Shown here: piece after piece, positions 1 to 13,510 of the stretch | Layout: every line of letters begins with the position of its first letter | Numbering within the stretch: the stretch's first letter is position 1 | NCBI RefSeq assembly: GCF_039555335.1 | Contig: NC_092628.1 | Coordinates: 71,515,706-71,579,705 of the forward strand | Source: Amphiura filiformis | Taxonomy: Eukaryota; Echinodermata; Ophiuroidea; Amphilepidida; Amphiuridae | Direction: 5' to 3' | DNA length: 64,000 nucleotides | The notes under the pieces: model-generated | The model's input: the letters and a program-made list of their open reading frames with translations, nothing else | Told to the model about the DNA's origin: nothing | Databases searched by the model: none | Position numbers and translations under genes: made by a program

Positions 1-298
1 AGAAAGTGGAGGATCTTATCACGAAAAGGTTATGCGCCTACTTCCCATCTAGCGCCACCTGTGAAGAAAGTAAACATACTTAAGAGAAAATTTCATCGGT
101 ATAGCACTTTCACTTCTGTGTGATGTCAAAAACTTTTGGATACCCCCTCGTATGTGGGGTGATATCAGTTTATTATAACCTTCAAAATGGAGTTTGTGAT
201 AATGCATGATCTGATACAGCCTAAACCTTAAGATCTCATTTCAATAAATTTGCTCTCTTAATCATAAATTTTATATGTTATTTTTCTTAAATGGGCAG

Positions 299-3200
299 GG
301 TTTTTGAACTACTACGACGCCTGTTCTGAGGGGCTTAAAGCAGCAAGTTCTCGGCTGATACTTGGTGGACCTGGTGCGGCTTGTAGAAAGCCATCATATT
401 CTGTGATATGTTGGGCATTACTGGATCATTGTGATAATGGAATCAATTATTTCACTTACCAAACAGGAGTCAGGTTGGATTACATATCATTTCATCAAAA
501 GGTTAGCTACTAAACTCCCTCTGTCGGTTGTGAAAACTGCACCAATTGTTGAAATTTCTTCAACACAAAGCTGAAAATTTAACACAGTCTGCTTTTAAGA
601 TATTTTCATTACTTTTTGTATAAGTGAAATGTAGCTGAAGCATGATACAAAGTTTATAATTAAATAGCAATTCAATTAGTGATACATATTGTACAAAGTA
701 TACCATCTTCATGCCAGTTTCACATTACATATCAAGGGTATACAAATATGATATTTACTTCGCACTGTATAGTGGAAGATTGATTCTTTTTATGCTCATT
801 CAACTGTATAGAAATGGCCTTAATGCACATAAAATAGGAAATAACAAAAAGACAGCTCCGAAATCTCCGTGTAGAATCTACAGAAGCGTAAACAGTCTCA
901 TTTGCATAACAAGGAACGACATTAGTAAGAGCCAACGCCCTTAATAATAATTTAGTTGATAGCAGGTTTCTCATGATGAATTCTTTCAAGCTTCAGTGTT
1001 ATGTGAAATCAAACATCCTGTATCATCAGAATATAGACTTCAACTCAACTTGTTTACATCACTTGCCAGGTGTGCTTTCTAGGAACTTCCACGTCATCAG
1101 CCAATGTTATTAGCTCCTATGTTTCTTGGAAACGGTTAGAGACCAACCTGGAAATAAGCAGACTGGAACCAGGAGCAATTTGTTTTTGAAAATTGCTCCT
1201 AGTTCACTGGGATTTTACAAGCACCAGGAGCAATACTGGAAGAAACATGAGCAATTTTCAAATAGCCTTTTCTGCATATACAATATAGCATTCCAGCACT
1301 ACTGCATTCAAGTGCAAAAACTGGAACTAGTAGCAATTTTCTAAACTAAAGTGCTCCTAGTTCATGTGAATTTTACAAGAACCATGGTGGCTTTACAGGG
1401 GCAAATTTGCTCCCCGCGCCCGCTTATTCCCAGGCTTGTTAGAGACCGACCTGATCAGATGACATTCCAAGAAACATCATAGCTAACAACATTGGCTGGT
1501 GATGAGGAGTTCCTCAAAAGTACTCCTAGTAAGTTCACACTACGTACGAATCTGCAATTCTATATCTCTGTCATATTTAGGGAAAAGTGTGTCGATCAAT
1601 TCATCATATTTTTGGCAACTAAACACCGGACTTTCTTTTCTGGGTACAACTTGTAGAGATGCAATGTTACTGATATATGTAATTTATTTTGTGTTTTTAG
1701 GGTGAAGGTAGTGCCTTGTTTATTTTGGACAATGAGTTGGAGAAGATTGAAGCCATTCACATCAAATACCCAGGATTAGCTCAAGTACCTATTTACAATG
1801 AGTAAGTACGGAACATTCTAATGCAAGGAAAATCTGCCAATGCTATGTTGGAAACCGAAACGGGGGGCACTTCAATATGAAATGGATATAGGTGTAGGGC
1901 TGGCACTTCCGCACTAAGGGGCATTCGGTGAGAGCAATATGGGGTCATTGGGTGAGAGCATGGTTTTTAGCATCGGTGAGAGCAAAATGTAAAAAATATG
2001 GGGTCATTGGGTGAGAACATGACCTTTTTTAAATGGAATCTTTGGGTGAGAGCGAAACAGCACCACAGAAACCTCGAAAATCAAATTTCTAGTCCAAAAT
2101 GGCTTCAAATATCTTTGTTTTTTCAAAATAAGTAACAAAATCTGTGATAAATGAAAGTTGCTGTTCAAATTGAACTTGTAAGGGTCTTTGGGTGACAGAT
2201 CAAATGGAAAAATAGGGGGTATTTGGGTGACAGAGCATGTGTTCGTAAAAAAATATGGGGTCTTTGGGTGACAGGATGCTGAAAAAGGGGGTCTTAACAG
2301 CCCTACATATGCGTCACCTCCAAAGTTGGAGAGTGACATAATGTTTCTGATGTTGGTAGAAACTGGATTGGAATTAGTTGCAACAAACCATTCTTATAAG
2401 TGCCACCTTCCTGCAATTGATGGGGTGAACACCGATATCACATTGATATCACATACTAAAAAAGGACAAATGCAAGGTCAGGAATGGTATCACATGATTA
2501 TAAAATAATGAAATTGTGATATCATTCTTAACCTCATTTCCATTGTTTTATAGTATACAAATATTAACTGTCTATGAGTGTGATGGTCGAAATAATCACG
2601 AGGTGAAAGATGGATTGTTCCATTCCACGAGCGGGCGGCGAGTGGAATGGAACAATACATCTTTCACCCAGTGATTATATTTCACCATTACCTAATTTAA
2701 GACAGTTAATATTTGTTTTATATCACTCATACATAAATTCTATTACTAAAATACTATTTAAGGTAGGAAATACATTTTTTCATCAACATAACACCATGTT
2801 TTGACGTGATATAGGCCTACTTCACATTTTGGGGTCCACCTCATAATTAAATCGGCGAGTCCAAGAGTCAGCGACGGCTTATTAGGCGCAGGCGCACTAC
2901 TGACAGAGCACTATGATAGTAAAGACTATCACACGGAGAGGGTGATGGTAAAAGTGATAAATGGTGATCAACCAATGAACTGTCTAGAATTTATGTATGA
3001 GTGATATAATATGTGATATCAATGTGATATCATTGTTTACCCTATCAACAGTTGCAAGGTGTCAATTATAAGAATGGTCTGCACAAAAAGTAACGCAGCT
3101 GTTATAAATATGCCTATAGCTTCAGAACTAATAATTATTTTCACAATATTTCAATATAGAGAGAGAGGATGATTTATTTACGCGCATTTTGATACCCCAT

Positions 3201-6200
3201 TTGTCAAATGTCTTCAAATATTAACAACTCAGTAGTGCTTTTAAAGAAAAATATCTGAATTTAAAAGTTGCAGTTTACAGCGATCAGTGGTTATTATGCC
3301 AGCACTGTAGCACATAAAGCATGTCATTATCTTCATGCTTTACTTCAAATCAATACAAATAGCTGCAACTTTTAAATTTTTGTATCTTTGATTCAAAACA
3401 CTGCTGTATTGTTAATATTGAACAAAACTGGACAAATATGGGTATCAAAATACGCGTATATAAATTGACGGGTTTTCTGAAAAATGGGCCTTCTGAATAA
3501 CAGGTCTTCTGAGTGACGGGTGCCCCCATCCCCGGGCCCCATCCAGCAGGCATTTATTTATTGGCAAGTCACCTGTAGTTGTCTAAGTTTATGTTTGTGC
3601 TCAATTATCCATTATATAATAACAGTGAGGCTGACCCCCTTGTTGGTTGGAGCAAACCAAAAGAATGGAGAGCGGATGCAACCTATGCTGCTGTTGTTGC
3701 CAAGGTAACAGTTCATACCTACATTTCAAGGGTTTAGTTCACTATCTGCAATAGCTGCCAGCTGTCATATTTTTAGATGTGTACAATATATATTATGCAG
3801 AAATTGTCAAATATTTATAGGGCAGCTTTTGCAGATAGGACCTTCATGTACTAACCCCTTGATTTATTTGTTGGTAAAATTGAAATTTTAACTCCATGAA
3901 CACTACCTGCCGATCTAACATTGTCTCTGATTGGTCAATTACATGATATCTTCATTTTAATCACCAATCAGAATGGAGATTTGCAAATAATTCACCCTGA
4001 TTTATTTGCGTGGTGAAATTATTCAAACAATGTTGCTGATTGTCCAATTAATACTTCTTTTTGGCCAATCAGCAGGTAGATATCATGGGGTTAATGTCAG
4101 TTTTCATTCTGTGAAACAGTCATAAACTATTTGAAAGGGATGCAGACTATTTGTAAATGGGTCAAGCCCCCACATCACCTGTTAATGAGGGCCAAAGATC
4201 TTGGAATAGAATCCCCTAGATTTGAAGTACTGTACATTCATGTTACAACCTTCTTCAACTCATTTACATAATTTTGGATCAGGATCTTATTCTGATTTGT
4301 TAAACCTTCTAATTAGCATACTTTTGGATACCTCCATATTTGGTATTACCTTATTAATTATTAATACCTGTAAGTTGTTTACATAGTGACATTAGAGCTT
4401 GTCACTTTGTCAGTAGGAAACATGACGAACATTTTCACTTTTCTCTCTATTACTGTTATATTGTGGAGTACCATATAGCTGACGTCTTAGTCCAATATGA
4501 TAGGAAAATATTTCTGCTGATGACCTCATGTTGACAATGACTAAATATGCTGTGTTAATTTCTGGAAAGAAATTTGCAGCAGTCAGACTTTGGATGTTTG
4601 CGAATAATCTAGCTGTATGAAATTTGGAATTAAATCAAATGCAGATTTGGAATTGAATCAAACGGTATCACAAACAAAGTAGCATTGCTAAAAATAGTAA
4701 GTCCAGTATTTTGATTGAATTCCAAATTTCATGTTGCTACAACTGGATGACTGAGAACATACATCAATTAATCTAGCTGTATCTCTTTAGTTCATGGAAA
4801 CAGTGCTAAAGTCTCAATACTTGTCCGTGTTAAATTTCAAATTTGTGCAAGAGATCAAGAAGTATTTAGTAAAAAAATTTCACATCAATTTTTTAATTTC
4901 CAGGTTATTGGCCAACATCAAAATCTGCTGATAACCCAGAGGGATGACATCCATTATGCACTTTTGAGTAACGACAATGGCTTCATGAACTTCTACCCAT
5001 CATTTTTTGATCAGCGCACACTTACTACACGATTCCAGATCAACAACACAAAACCACACTATGTAGATATGATCAAGAAGCCAGTGCTCAGTGTCATGGG
5101 GCTCCTAGCTCTTCTTGGGAATCAGCAAGTAGACACCACTATTCTTATCAAGAGTAAGAATAAATTCCCAGCAAATGTTAAAAACATGTTTTGGTTTTGG
5201 TCAAAATGTTTTAACAATATTTTCAAATTTTATTTTAAAAAGTTTAAAATGTCAGGTTATTCAAATGTCATCATGTTTTATAGGAAAAAACCCTAAAAGT
5301 ATTGTCAAAATTTTATTGAATATAATTTTTTCAAGTCAACACTTGAATTTATGTTACAATATGTTAGAATGTTTGCAGAAATCTTTCAAAAATGTTTTTG
5401 AAATGTTATTATTTGTCAGCTACACCTAAATTATAGTGATATTTCATCAGGCAATCAATTTAAATATTATGAATCTACGTCTGCAGTCTAAAGTTGAACA
5501 TCACCATTCAATGATTTTATATATAATGACTTGAGCTATAATGTTGATCTCAAAGGCATAATGAAAAATGTAAGGCAACTACATGTAGCATTCCAACAGC
5601 CTGCTCCTCATCATTAGAGAAGTGGAGCATTTCAAATTCATGCTGATTAATATTTGTTCATTATCTAACATTTGTCGATTGGTTGGTTTATGGTCAAAAT
5701 TTAATGTTTTTTTTCCTATTAGACCTATGTTTCACTCATCTGTTTTTGCTCATTTCAGCATGTATGGTATTTTTGGTCTGGTTACAATTTTCTTTTGAAA
5801 CATGAAATGCAGCATAATGTAATGTTGTGGTGTGTTTGTGTATGTGGTTTTTTTTCTCCAGATGGCGACACATATATTCCTGTTTCCAATAATAGTGATG
5901 TAGGCGTCATTGCATCTGTGCACAATGCGCGAGTAGGGACAGACAGGTATGTGTACCATATTTTATATCGGTAGAATATGACAAGAAGATCAAGTTGAAG
6001 TTTAGGATGTCCATTAATATGTTACATAGCAGTCTATTGGCAATCGCACTCAGGTTGTAGATCAATATTGAACACTCCATAATGGTAAAATGGGCTTCCA
6101 TGCAATGTAAGCTGATTTTGATGGCTGAGATCTAGCATTTCCAACTTTTTCAGTCCTCTAAATGTATCATTGCTGATATATTGTTTTGGTGGCTCAGATC

Positions 6201-9200
6201 TAATTTTTGGAGTGAAGTGAGATTAACAAAACTCATACTGTTGACAGTTTCAAGTTGATTATAACTCAAATCTAAACTCTTGACATTGTGGTCCTTTAGT
6301 TGTGGAATACTTGTAAGTCTCCTATTGCTACAGTCTAAGTCAGAGCTGTCGTATACCTTACATGGTAAACCCTTTGGGTAGATGAAGTTACTGGATGATG
6401 ATTCCAGGGTTAAAGCAAGAACCACAACCATCCCGATCAGAGAAGACGACATTGAGGAATTATTTTACTGTCGGCAAATACAAAGTCAAACAGTAGCTTA
6501 AAACTTCATAAACACAAAATGTTAATGATGTTCAAGTCTTCTTCTGTTGGTTGATATTTAACTACACTATTTATCACTCACCTGGAACGTTTTTGCTAGG
6601 TTGAGTAGCATCTTCAGCAGATGGTGATGCTGTCTTATCTAAAATCGGGATTGTCCTTTTTGATGACGTCATGTGATTGATAATATGACATCATAGGATG
6701 TTACAATGCTGTGCTGCCCCTCAATGGCCATCAGCAAGTTAAATAGGATATATATTTAGTCCATGATCACAGTTGAGTCTCTGTGTATTGCTTCAAGAAC
6801 TCTGTGGAAAAATTATTTTTGTTCCCGTTTGAGCACCTTTATGTTTTCCCAACCAATATAGTGACCTTTGGATCTCATAATGAGGAGATTGGTAGAAATT
6901 CAATGATCATTTCAACACTCATATATTTGTTTTTGTTTATGCAGTTGGCAGATGTCAGTTCTGATATATAACAGTGCAGACACAAGTAGTGAGACAGATA
7001 CAGACAGTATAAAGCTTGATATTCAAGGTTTAAATCAAGGTAGGAATAATAAGTATAGGAGCTTTTATACAAAATTTGAGTTACCGTATTCATTCCAAAA
7101 AGCGCCCATGCCCCAATAAGCGCCCACCCAGGGGATTTCCAATTTTCTGAAGTGACGGATAGACTTCAATACAGTGAAATAGCTAAGGGAATAGAAGTCC
7201 TGTGTAAACTTGCAATACATTTTCTTCATCAGAAAAGCTACTAGAACGTCTCAAGACCCTTTTATAACGTACGTAAATTTGTCTCTAATAAACGCCTGTT
7301 AGGAAAAAATTTGGTCAACCATGTGGAAATAAGCGCCCACCTAAAATGACTTTGTTAAGCCCCCTGTGCGCTTATTGGAATGAATATGGTACTTTTAATA
7401 TGGAAGAGCAGTGTAGATCAACTTGAGAAACAGGAAACAAATCTTGGTATAGAAGTAGGTCAATTTGATCAAACATTAACAATTTCCACCCACAGAAACC
7501 CACAAAAACAATGGGGATTAACAAGAATAAAAAAGTGCACGTCATAGTAATGATAATATTTTTATCCTTTATTCTTCACAATTTTCTATTAGTTTTGATT
7601 TCTTATATATTGTATTTTATACAGGTACTCAAAAATTGTATAGCCTGTACCTTCTTGACAATCAGCACGGCAATCCATATGCAACATGGAAGTCACAAGG
7701 CAAACCCGTCTTCCCTACAAGGAAACAATTACAAGACATGAGAAATCAACAGGTAAAGACATAGTTCATATTTTACAGATATTTTACAGAACTCCCTTAA
7801 AATAAACCATGATTGTTTGTTTCCTTCATTAGGGATCAAAATGATAAAATGAACTGTTTTGCATTTTTAAAAACATATTAAGTCTTGCTTTTGATAGAAA
7901 TAGTAACATAATTCTTGATCGGCACATTTTGTATACATTATGCAAATGTTGTGTATCATTTTCATCAGATGCTCCAGTTGGAAAAGCACAGCTAAGCTCA
8001 GCTTTGATTCATGTATGGTCAGATAATGTCAATTTTCTAGACCTGATATTTTCACTGTTGATTCATGTCTTATTAATTAGTCCTAATTCAATGTTTTTGG
8101 TTGATTTTCAGGAGCCTGTTAGAATAAAGGGTCCTGTCAAATTAGACGAGTCATCTTTGACCCTTGACCTTAGTCTCAACAAACCAGGAGTATTATTATT
8201 ACATATATGTACACAACCTGCTCCAAGACCAGGAAAGGTAAGTCTATCATGTATACTAAGGGTTGCTGATATTGTATTTATAACACTCTTATCACTGGCA
8301 TGTTGTTTTCTTTTTACCTTTGTGTTTCAATTTAGGCTTTAGTCAAACACATTGAAATTTAAATCTAGGTGCAATCTGAATCAGAAGTGACTTTAAGATT
8401 GGTTGGGACCTTGTCAATGAATTGAGTATTGAAACTACTGGATGGCCAGGAGAGTTCTGATAATGAATTTTTGGCACCATGTAAAAAGAGGCGGGAGCAT
8501 GAGAATTATTACTAGGAAATCATCTAGGTGACTGGATTTTGTGATGTTTATCAATGGGGGTCTTTTGGAAAAGGGTATCAAAACTTGTCATTGGACCTCT
8601 GCCACATATAAATTCTAAGGCTACACAAAGCCATCCATGTTTGCTGGTTTTACTTTTAGATCAGGGTTAGAGAGAAGGTCTTGTAGCACTTTTTAAGTGT
8701 AAGGGTGTTGGTAAGCTTATATGAGTGTGGTTTCAACAAGTAGTCAAGCTCAGTTGGTGGAGCCCACCAATCAGAAGTACAAGTGGAGGGCTGAAGTTTC
8801 TCAAAGTGATCTCCACTAGGTTTCTCCCAAACCTATCATGCTTTCAAATCGAGACAATTGAAAAAAACGCCTAACCTCTAATGGAATTTGGTCCTGCCAG
8901 TTTTCTATGGGGTGAAATGTTTTGTATTAATTCCTTTATCTCTGACATATCAACCCAAAAATGGACAAGACGAATGAGCAAGAACTTTCAATGCATTTCA
9001 CAAGCGTGAAACAATAATAAACTAACAGGCTTACATCTACACATGCAGTAAAGTCTTCATGGGAGAAGCATTTGATCTCCTGAAGAGAACTCAGATTTCC
9101 TTTCAGCCTCCTCAAATGAAGATAAAACTCCTTGATAACAAACACTTATTCCTCTGTATTTATTTTGCAATTAAACCCCTTAAATGTCATTCTGAACTCT

Positions 9201-10360
9201 CTCCCCCATGTAAAATGCAAACTTATCAATTTTGTTTGATTATAACCTGTAGGTGATAGATGTAAGACTACATAACATCACATCTCAAGATATGCTAGTG
9301 ATATGGGATGATGCCAATGTAGGATCACATTGTCTACTCACATACATAGTAGAATACTCAAGTACTGGCAAAGAAGAGTCATACAGTAGGATCAACAAGC
9401 AAGATATCATCTTTACTACATTTGTTCATTCAGTAAATGTAAAACACAGTAAGTACTTCTTTGAACAAGTTCATTAGGATGTTAATTTCAACTGTGGATT
9501 TTGTTCATTTTGAACAATTCCAAAGTAAACTGATGTTTCCTGTTGCCTATGTGATGGGTTGCCAGTCTGCTGAAACCACTAGTGTAGTTAGTGAAACATC
9601 AATAAAATGTGAGTTAAACATCTTCATGTTTTTTCTTTGGAATTGTTCAAAATTAACAAAACCCACAGCAAAGTAAGTACTTAGTTGAGGGCTAAAAGCA
9701 AACTAAAAACACACCTTATTTTGTTGGTAAGTAAATCACAGTAGATTGGGAGGCACTGATCCCCAATCATTTGACTGACTTATTGACCTAATCCAATTCA
9801 GATTTCTATCCCAGCGATCTCAACCTGATCTGATTATGAAAGCAAAGAGTACTATATCCATTCCTTAATTGCAGGCCCAAGGTGCAGGACTAATGTAAAG
9901 TGTGCTCACACAGATTTTTGTAAAAAGTGGACCTAAACACCCCTAAAATTTCCCTTTTTGGACTTATTGCCATATCACCAAACAGTGGCCCAGTTGTCAT
10001 TTTTTCTTCCACTCTTCGACCTTTTTAGTGGAAAAAAGAGCGAAAAGTGGGCCTTTGTAGATTTATTTTGGCCATAATAAGAGTTTGCATAATTATCATT
10101 ATTATTGCTGCTGTTGTGTTTGTTTTAATTTAAGATGGAAATTAAGTACTTCTGCCTGTGAGTAAATGCTAATAAAACATTATTTTGTATTTTGTCAGTA
10201 AAATTATATGATTGCAATCTAATTGAAACTATTTTTGTTGGTTCCAGGTATGAAGTATTTATCTGTAACTAACAGATGGTATCGTCTGTGTGCAGTAGAC
10301 TATTGGGGCCAAAAAGGGCCATACTCTACTCCGGTCAGCAAAAAACATGGGAGCCATTGA
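299..10360 (+). CDS. IDUA: Alpha-L-iduronidase, 3' part (10 exons, 5' end outside window)
   Basis: Lysosomal glycoside hydrolase (GH39 family) that removes terminal alpha-L-iduronic acid from dermatan and heparan sulfate. Exons read from splice sites and frame: 299-501, 1701-1801, 3626-3704, 4904-5153, 5862-5946, 6945-7039, 7625-7752, 8112-8237, 9253-9448, 10248-10360 (stop TGA). Joined they give 457 residues plus a split first codon, and every junction keeps frame. Landmarks shared with human [36 protein letters not shown] (its Glu, codon 3627-3629, corresponds to the known catalytic nucleophile), [30 protein letters not shown], and the C-terminal beta/fibronectin-like region ending in [13 protein letters not shown]. 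The WNEP acid/base motif and signal peptide must lie upstream of the window. All introns look GT-AG. Exon edges are inferred by eye, and no transcript was available. Confidence 0.95.
1145..1437. repeat. Inverted-repeat element in IDUA intron
   Basis: The ends are inverted copies of CCTGGRAATAAGC, and the interior holds several inverted copies of ACCAGGAGCAATTT-like words. A second copy, in the opposite orientation, lies at about 58192-58315 in the NDUFB5 intron. No target duplication was identified. Probably a non-autonomous DNA transposon. Confidence 0.6.
1905..2310. repeat. Degenerate GGGTCATTGGGTGAGAGC tandem repeat
   Basis: Words such as GGGTCATTGGGTGAGAGC and GGTCTTTGGGTGACAG recur about ten times at irregular spacing in IDUA intron 2 of the window. 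This is an irregular minisatellite-like stretch with no coding signal on either strand. Confidence 0.6.
2387..3081. repeat. Fold-back element, about 0.7 kb, in IDUA intron
   Basis: The arms are imperfect inverted repeats. The left begins ACCATTCTTATAA and continues through GATATCACATTGATATCACA; the right arm, reverse complemented, matches it with a few changes. The interior carries further short inverted words (TATCACTCATACATAAATTC and its complement). It resembles a MITE or fold-back transposon with internal insertions. Confidence 0.5.
3177..3464. repeat. MITE-like fold-back element in IDUA intron
   Basis: The left arm starts with ACGCGCATTTTGATACCC and the right arm ends with its near-complement (GGGTATCAAAATACGCGT). 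Similarity continues inward for about 90 bp on each side, to AATTTAAAAGTTGCAG. It lies just 5' of the IDUA exon at 3626. Confidence 0.55.
6034..6452 (-). pseudogene. Leucine-rich-repeat / Toll-like receptor fragment, frameshifted
   Basis: On the strand opposite IDUA, inside its intron 5947-6944. An ATG at 6450-6452 opens a signal-peptide-like stretch of about 21 residues, then a cysteine-containing LRR N-terminal cap (GLPCKV...[14 protein letters not shown]) and LRRs ([19 protein letters not shown]). The frame then ends at 6150. A second frame, offset by one base near 6185, continues the same repeat pattern ([20 protein letters not shown]) down to a stop at 6034-6036. The break plus the short length argue for a dead fragment. 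Toll-like receptors are a plausible source, because echinoderm genomes hold many of them, but other LRR receptors are not excluded. No TM or TIR domain is present. Confidence 0.7.
7082..7391. mobile_element. MITE with TACCGTATTCATTCC termini
   Basis: The left end reads TACCGTATTCATTCC followed by AAGCGCCC words, and the right end is its inverse (GGAATGAATATGGTA). About 310 bp, within the IDUA intron 7040-7624. Related termini occur at 11849-12123 and 19231-19562, so this is a dispersed family. It has no coding capacity. Confidence 0.7.
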
Positions 10361-11475
10361 TTACATACTAAAGATCAAATGACTCATCACAACAAAACAA
10401 GGCATTAGTTGTCAAGAGTGTTTAGTACCTAAATTAAGAATGTACAAAAACAGATTTTAGCTCATGACCAAAAGGTGGTTTGAATATTATGTGCAATGAC
10501 TGGGAATCAGTCTCAACAAGCAATTCAGACAACCTTGAAAATGTATTAGCAAACTTTAATTATAGAGGTGGTACAAACCCCTCTATAGTATTTTTCCATT
10601 GTGGTAAGTCGGTCACGTTGTGCACATTTTATTGGGTGCAGCTTCAACTCGCAAGCATTCCCATAAAGTGCTGGTATACACAAGCACATGTTTCCACTTG
10701 TTGACGTCACCGACTTGCCAAGATAAAAAATAGCACATCCCATCATCTTTACAGTACATTTGGCTTCAAGACAGTAGCATATCACACACGAGATCAAAGG
10801 TGGTGCATCTCTGTAGCACACGATACAGTGCAAAGCGACTGCGCCCTACAGATACACCACCTATGATCGTGTGTGTATCACACATGGACGCTACCGTTTC
10901 GAGGAAGCCAAATGGACAGTAATGCATAGTAAGGAGTATGGAAAGCCATTTTTGTTGAATATTGTCTGACACACTTTGTTTCTTTTAAGAATGGTGCATC
11001 TACATGCAACAAAGAACAACTTATCATGCTTATGGGTGGCATACCTGATAATGTACAACCTAGCCGAAACTTGGAGGTCTGCATTGAATTTAGTACTAAA
11101 ATGACCATTCTTGCCAGGAGGAAATGGTTTTCCACTCTTCTTAGCCTTAGCCATTATTGTAGGATGAGGATTGAGTTAAACTATAGAGGCATGTTTTCTT
11201 ACTCTCTCTCTCTATGTCTCTTGTATTTGCAAGATGCCTATAAATGCATCATTTACTTATCAGCAGGTCTGGTAAATGGTAGATGTCAATATAATCCAAC
11301 CATCCTCGGCAGTAGATTACTAATCTGTGATTTCCATGCATAAAAAAGGATGAAAAGTTATTGTGAATTTATATTCTGATAAGTTTCTGAAATTCATCAA
11401 ATGATCTGTAATGTTAAATGGTGCTTTGGAAAGAACAATCCACCTGATTGGTCAAAACCATACCCTCATTGCTAG

Positions 11476-11771
11476 TAAGGCCGTATGCAGACTCCGAGTA
11501 ATAGACATATAATATTTGATGTAACATATCTACGTTATTTAATCTAGTCCCATTCTATTTCCAGTAATGTTTAGTTCTAACGAAGGTTTGATGACGTAAA
11601 ATCGATAATATGTTACGTATAATATCTGGTAGAAATATATTATTGATTTTACGTCATCAAACATTCGTTAGAACTTAAACATTACTGGAAATAGAATGGC
11701 AATAGATTAAATAACGTAGATATGTTACATCAAATATTTTACGTCTAATAAAAAGTCTGTATACAGCCTTA
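11476..11771. mobile_element. Fold-back MITE, nearly perfect hairpin
   Basis: Two arms of roughly 120 bp are inverted copies of each other around a centre near 11630 (for example TTTGATGACGTAAAATCGAT on the left, inverse on the right). The outer ends are AAGGCCGTATGCAGACT and its inverse. Intergenic, about 296 bp, non-coding. Confidence 0.75.
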
Positions 11772-11848
11772 TGGGAGTGTAACTTTATTTAGCTTTGGCA
11801 TTGATTGTGTGTTGTTCAAAAAGGTTGACGCTGTTATTTCAAATAATG

Positions 11849-12123
11849 TACCATATTTGTCCTAATTAGCACCCGGTCACTTGCGTCACTTTGGGGGGGT
11901 ACTTATTAAAATTATGAAATGCAAGATAGAATTTACACAAATAATCAATAAAAAATGCTGGTGCATCTTAAGGCAAAATCATAATCTAAGCCGGAAATTT
12001 AAGATGGTAATTTTATTTCATCTTACAGGTGCATTGAATAGAGGGCGCTTTAACAGTTGTCAATTGAAAAATTCCACAGGGGTACTTATTAGGACAGTGG
12101 TGTTAATTAAGTTGAATACAGTA
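11849..12123. mobile_element. MITE, TACCATATT...AGTACC family
   Basis: The left end is TACCATATTTGTCCTAATTA and the right end is the inverse of TACTGTATTCAACTTAATTA, followed inward by AAGTACCCC words on both sides. It is related to the elements at 7082-7391 and 19231-19562. Confidence 0.55.
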
Positions 12124-12208
12124 GTAGCATTAGGAAATGTTATTATTTGGATGTCTAACTCTTCATCCAAAAAGAATAATTATATAGTACGCCCAACATA
12201 ACTGTTAC

Positions 12209-12420
12209 ATGATCAAGGGGAATGAGTCGCATGTCGACCCTGGTCAAAAATGGTCATTTTGAGCTTTCAGAAACTGAAAACCCCATGTTGATATGACCAT
12301 TCGATGCAAAGTTCCGTCAATTTATTACTCGCTGAAAACAATAGAAAAAGAATTTTAAAACTTTCTTTGCCAATGTCTCAAAATCAATATTAGCGACATT
12401 GACTCATTTCCCTTGATCGT
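12209..12420. mobile_element. Small inverted-repeat element
   Basis: The ends are GATCAAGGGGAATGAGTC (left) and GACTCATTTCCCTTGATC (right), about 212 bp apart. Non-coding. Target duplication not resolved. Confidence 0.6.
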
Positions 12421-13320
12421 GTCACAAATGTGTACAGGGCATATGGTACAAGAATCTGGAAGTACACGGTTTCCACTCCAGTGGAATTCTGTGATAGCTA
12501 TAAGAAAAGGTTGTTTGTACCACTTCCCATTTATAAGACACTTGTGAGTTTTCCTCGTACCACAGTCAATAACATACACAAAACAGCATAATATGTATTT
12601 CCTCATTTTATTACTTTTATTATATAGTCTGTTATACATATTTGGTTTTTGGATAATTAAGCACCAATGAATTAACACTTTTGTTAACTTGATTTTAGGT
12701 CAAAAAATATTTCTTGAACATGGTTGAACATAAGCAATGCACCACTGGGTTTGGCAAAACTGTTAAAGCATTGCCTCATTTCAAATATATAGTTTTAGTT
12801 TTGGTTTTGGTTTTGGTCACGTGGTTTCCTATTGTCCTGCCTAACCACTTGAATCATAAGATATCGAACTCATTGTTTCTACCTTTTTTGTTTAAAACCG
12901 AACATTTGTGTCAGTCAGTTTCGGTTTTGGTTTCAGTTTCTTATAAGTGGTGTGGATCGTAAAATTATTTGATTTGAAGTTACCTACTCTAAGTATACAA
13001 AAGAAAAGTTTAAATTTCGCAGTGCAATATTCACGAGGAGAGAAATCGAGCATGGTAATCTACATTGAAAGACGTGGTTTACAAAACCGAATAAGTCTAG
13101 GCTAATTCACCTGTGAAAAAATATAGACCATCGAAATATTTGCATTCGACATTACAAAAGGGGTCACTATTGTAATTGTATAGGTGCTATAAACAAAATC
13201 GATTCATGTCCTTAATCCCATGTACCAGAATCGATGGAAGGCCATTATATGACCTCTAATAACCTAATGACTTTTACTGAAGCAATTTTTACTGCAAAAA
13301 GTAGAAGATAGAGGTGAAAA

Positions 13321-13510
13321 GAGATTGTGTGGGGTGGGTGTGTGTGTGTGTGTGTGGTGGGGGTGGTGGTTGGAGGGCAAGGGGGATATGGGCCGGGAGA
13401 GAGAGAAACAGATGAGAGAGAGCATTGGAAGTGAAAGAGAAGGGGAGGAGAGCTCGAGATGAAGATATCGAATGTAGGGGAGGAGGAGGGGAAAGGGTAA
13501 TTTAGCGAAG
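13321..13510. repeat. Purine-rich and GT-rich low-complexity tract
   Basis: A (GT)n run with G-rich flanks is followed by GAGA/AGGGG-rich sequence. Simple-sequence DNA without a gene signal. Confidence 0.85.

Noticed and set aside
7929..8342. 137-codon plus-strand open frame
   Set aside because: It is IDUA exon 8112-8237 read through into both introns. Splice sites and homology define the shorter exon.
10480..11343. Cluster of 65-105 codon frames on both strands downstream of IDUA
   Set aside because: They overlap each other, have no family similarity, and lie in intergenic DNA following the IDUA stop codon.
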